The position numbers and the translations under genes are program-made. Below the pieces are notes generated by a model. It was not told where the DNA came from. It searched no databases and saw only the letters and a list, made by a program, of their open reading frames with translations. A stretch of 64,000 nt of DNA from Flaccisagitta enflata. Its lineage: Eukaryota > Chaetognatha > Sagittoidea > Aphragmophora. Numbering within the stretch: the stretch's first letter is position 1; each line of letters begins with the position of its first letter. The stretch covers positions 3,472,001-3,536,000 of the forward strand of contig OZ231127.1 in assembly GCA_965153355.1 (NCBI GenBank), in the 5' to 3' direction. Positions 61,483 to 64,000 of the stretch are shown piece by piece.

Positions 61483-61539
61483 GTATACATTTCAAGCCAA
61501 TCAAATCCCCTAATAGTTACCCATTTGCTTAATCACCAG

Positions 61540-61578
61540 GTATCACAACATTGCGTAATTGGAGGGAGCCCACTCAAG
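61540..61578 (+). CDS. Discoidin-like gene 2, 39-nt mini-exon 2
   Basis: Between CACCAG and CAAG|GTAAAC; encodes ITTLRNWREPTQ, same length and phase as the gene 1 mini-exon. Confidence 0.65.
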
Positions 61579-61604
61579 GTAAACTTGACGCCTTAACATT
61601 GCTA

Positions 61605-61885
61605 CAGGGTGTTTCACATCAAATAAAATATAAGAAAACAATGTTATTCTGCTTCACGAGAGTAATTTAAAGAAAAATTTCTAAGATGGAAAAAACCTTG
61701 ACTGTCAATATTCATTTTTCTTCAAATCTATACTATGGCCAAACCACTTGACACAGACCAATGAAAATTTTACATAAGAAATTGGAGCTTAAGAACTCTT
61801 GAAATCTTTTTTCAAAATTGTTTTATCATTTCCAAAAGCAGAATGACATCGTTTTCTTATATTTCATTTATTGTGAAACACCCTG
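61605..61885. mobile_element. 281-bp MITE in intron 2 of discoidin-like gene 2
   Basis: CAGGGTGTTTCACATCAAAT at left, inverse at right, TA on both sides. Tc1/mariner-like by TA target and CAGGG end (inference). Confidence 0.8.
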
Positions 61886-61898
61886 TAGAGCCTTTTTT

Positions 61899-62037
61899 TA
61901 GTCGCGTGCTACTTGATTCTTTACCCCGCCATGTTAAACGGACAGTCTGTCCCATTGTCCCAAATATCCAAGTGACCTTTTCTATCGATGACCCTGCCCA
62001 CCCACACGCAACTGGGGTAGCCGTGTATCCGGCCTTG
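61899..62037 (-). mobile_element. Family A fragment
   Basis: AGTCGCGTGCTACTTGATTC at left; CACGCAACTGGGGTAGCCG and GGCCTTG at right; the CCGA tract is reduced. Confidence 0.65.
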
Positions 62038-62042
62038 TTTTT

Positions 62043-62545
62043 TTACAATTTCAGTTAAGAGTGGTGTTTAGCATTGTGTAATCTTCAAACATTTAATTTC
62101 CTCGCCTCCCATTCAGTAAGTGTCAGTTTCAGTATAGACTTTAACATATGAAAGTTGGACAACATTACTACTCCACACTATATAAAGGACAAGAGCCTTT
62201 GGAGCTCTTAATGGTGTTTAATCCGGACCCATCACAACTATCCTTAAAAAATCTGAAAGAAACTTCCCTTTTCAGAATCTATCACAAGACTTTTCAAAAG
62301 ATACGTATCATTTAGAAAAGTGTCACCAATTCCTGTCTAAACTTGAGATATGCAGACCACAAGAAAACACCTGATAAATATAGCGGACCGAAGGAGACCA
62401 TATCCATCTGGGCACCTTCTCATACTCCCCATATACCAAAAATAGCAAGCAACTGAAACTCTCTCCTTCCTGAAACAACACTCTCAAAATATCTTATGTC
62501 AACCCCAAATTCTCAAACTTAAAAACTGTAGTATTCATCCCATCT
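62043..62545. other. Intron of discoidin-like gene 2, no exon recognised
   Basis: ATGAAAGTTGGACAACATTA (62149) through GGAGCTCTTAATGGTGTTTA is an inverted match to 46240-46335, i.e. another small dispersed repeat. Confidence 0.55.
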
Positions 62546-63134
62546 ACAGGGTGTATCATGCCAAATTAGATATAAGAAAACGATGGCATTCTGCTTCTAA
62601 AAGTACAAAAATAATTATGAAAAAAGATTTAAAGAGCACATGAGCTCCGGTTTTTTGTGTAAAAATTTCATGGGTCTGGGTCAAAAATTGTGGCCACAAT
62701 ATCAATTTGAAATAAATTGAGCATTTAGAGGAGAAGCACTTTGAACATGATTTTGATTCTGAATTTTTTTTTGAATTGCTCTCATTTCTAAACGACTTAA
62801 GTTACAGATGCCAGATTGGTCCCAAATTAAAGCTTATCAAATTTTCTTTAATTTGAGACCAATCTGGCAAATGTGGCTCAAGCTGTTTAGAAATGAGAGC
62901 AATTCAAAGAAAAGCTTTCAGCATCACAATCATATCCAAAAAGCTTCTCCTCTAAATGCTCAGTTCACTTCAAATTAATGTTGTGGCTAGAATATTTGAC
63001 CCAGACTCATAAAATTTTTACACAAAAAACCGGAGCTTGTATGCTCTTTGAATCTTTTTTTCAGATCTATTTTTGCACTTTTAAAAGCAGAATGCCATCG
63101 TTTTCTTATATCTAATTTGGCAGGATATACCCTG
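62546..63134. mobile_element. 589-bp palindromic MITE in intron 2 of discoidin-like gene 2
   Basis: CAGGGTGTATCATGCCAAAT at left, inverse at right, TA on both sides; arms extend almost to the centre near 62840 (CCAGATTGGTC / GACCAATCTGG). Confidence 0.85.
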
Positions 63135-63362
63135 TATACTTTTCAAATCTTTTTTAAAATGCCCATGTAAAGAGCACGATAATTATTTAAACACAAACAT
63201 TTTCGTTTTACCCACATGTTGAAAGGATAACTGTGAAGAGTCGCTATCAAACTCTAGTTAGAGCTCCTGACGATCTTGTCCTTATCTTAGTTTGGTTTAA
63301 TAGCAATGTTGTCCATTACACAATACACAATGTATCACACATATTGCCCTCTTCTGAATCAG

Positions 63363-63587
63363 TGGAAATTTCCAAACCGCTTAAATTCCAAGAAGGGACG
63401 CCAGGAGCCAGCTCTTCCTACAGTCAATATCACGGCCCCGCAAGTGCCTTTGATTTTACAAATGCAAAAACATACAACTATTGGACGGCTTCAGATGTTG
63501 GTGCTTTACCTTCGGTGGTATGGTACTGTTGGAAAGCTCCAAGAATCATTATCAAGATCGGATTTACCTCCAGATTGGATTGCGCAT
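63363..63587 (+). CDS. Discoidin-like gene 2, exon 3
   Basis: After GAATCAG it encodes ISKPLKFQEGTPGASSSYSQ, then YNYWTASDVGALPSVVWYCW and PRIIIKIGFTSRLDCA; donor CAT|GTATGT, phase 1. Clear paralogue of 33734-33952. The terminal exon is beyond or near the right edge. Confidence 0.75.
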
Positions 63588-63754
63588 GTATGTACAAGTC
63601 ATTGGGTAGGGGGTGACGGGGTACTATATAGGTCACCGGGGTTAACATGGACTGCGTTTCAAAAGGGGCTGTTTCCATGACTGTGACAGTTGGGCATTGA
63701 TTTTTGATGGCCAAGTTAAAATAATTGGGTGAAGCCAGTCAAGCCTCTAACTGA

Positions 63755-63928
63755 ACAAGGCCGGATACACGGCCATCAGTTGCGGACGGGTGGGCAGGGG
63801 CGGAAATGCGTGTTTTCCCACTTTTCGACTCGATGGTTGCGGACGGCCGACCGACGGACCGACCGACGGACCGACCGACCGACCGACCGACCGACAAAGC
63901 CTCTTATAGGGTTGCGTGTCCACAACTA
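63755..63928 (+). mobile_element. Family C element
   Basis: CAAGGCCGGATACACGGCC, AGTTGCGGACGGGTGGGCAG, (CCGA)n, end GGTTGCGTGTCCACAACT. Lies just after exon 3 of discoidin-like gene 2. Confidence 0.8.
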
Positions 63929-64000
63929 AAAACCTATAAAGCCACATGTTTACGGCTGCCCTAGGGACATGAGCGTAGGGCAGATGTTAACCCATGAACT

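Overview
The window is intron-rich animal (metazoan) nuclear DNA, most likely from a marine invertebrate; I cannot name the phylum. Evidence: GT-AG exons whose phases join into continuous reading frames, Calx-beta/LamG exons of an ADGRV1-type giant adhesion receptor, C-type-lectin and discoidin-like secreted domains, a Toll-like leucine-rich ectodomain, a Penelope-like retroelement with a GIY-YIG endonuclease, and very heavy microsatellite and MITE content. No bacterial, viral or organellar gene organisation was seen, and no tRNA or rRNA gene was recognised.

Layout. About 1.06-1.18 kb (+) holds the last exon of a C-type lectin gene. About 3.5-32.3 kb (-) holds 19 consecutive exons of an ADGRV1-like gene. 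They join in phase into 973 codons: Calx-beta units, then one LamG domain split over four exons, then more Calx-beta. The gene runs off the left edge, and its 5' exons are not visible to the right. Its introns are packed with di-, tri- and tetranucleotide repeats, many starting within a few bases of the 5' splice site. About 33.2-36.8 kb (+) holds a four-exon gene for a 221-residue secreted discoidin-like protein. Its third intron carries a 2.3-kb terminal-inverted-repeat element filled by a 20-bp minisatellite. A paralogue begins at 61.3 kb and leaves the right edge.

About 42.3-57.5 kb (+) holds the most striking gene. It encodes a signal peptide, a Toll-like LRR ectodomain and one membrane segment, followed by an RNase L/IRE1-like pseudokinase plus KEN ribonuclease domain and a ubiquitin-like C-terminus. 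The kinase HRD and DFG motifs are degenerate (HNN, DFD), but the KEN catalytic Tyr, Arg, Asn and His are all present. By inference this is a cell-surface sensor that would activate RNA cleavage directly on ectodomain-driven dimerisation. Its 10.5-kb second intron begins and ends with inverted repeats lying almost on the splice sites, and contains a 5'-truncated Penelope-like element.

The remaining sequence is mostly repeats. Three related short element families (called A, B and C here) start CAAGGCC and end CT before an A-run. In each, a 5' subterminal motif is the exact complement of the 3' end, and the motif differs between families with compensating changes. Several other elements have resolved insertion sites: MITEs with TA duplications, two nested elements with TGTA duplications, and long near-perfect palindromes. 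Exon ends were read by eye; allow 1-2 nt error.
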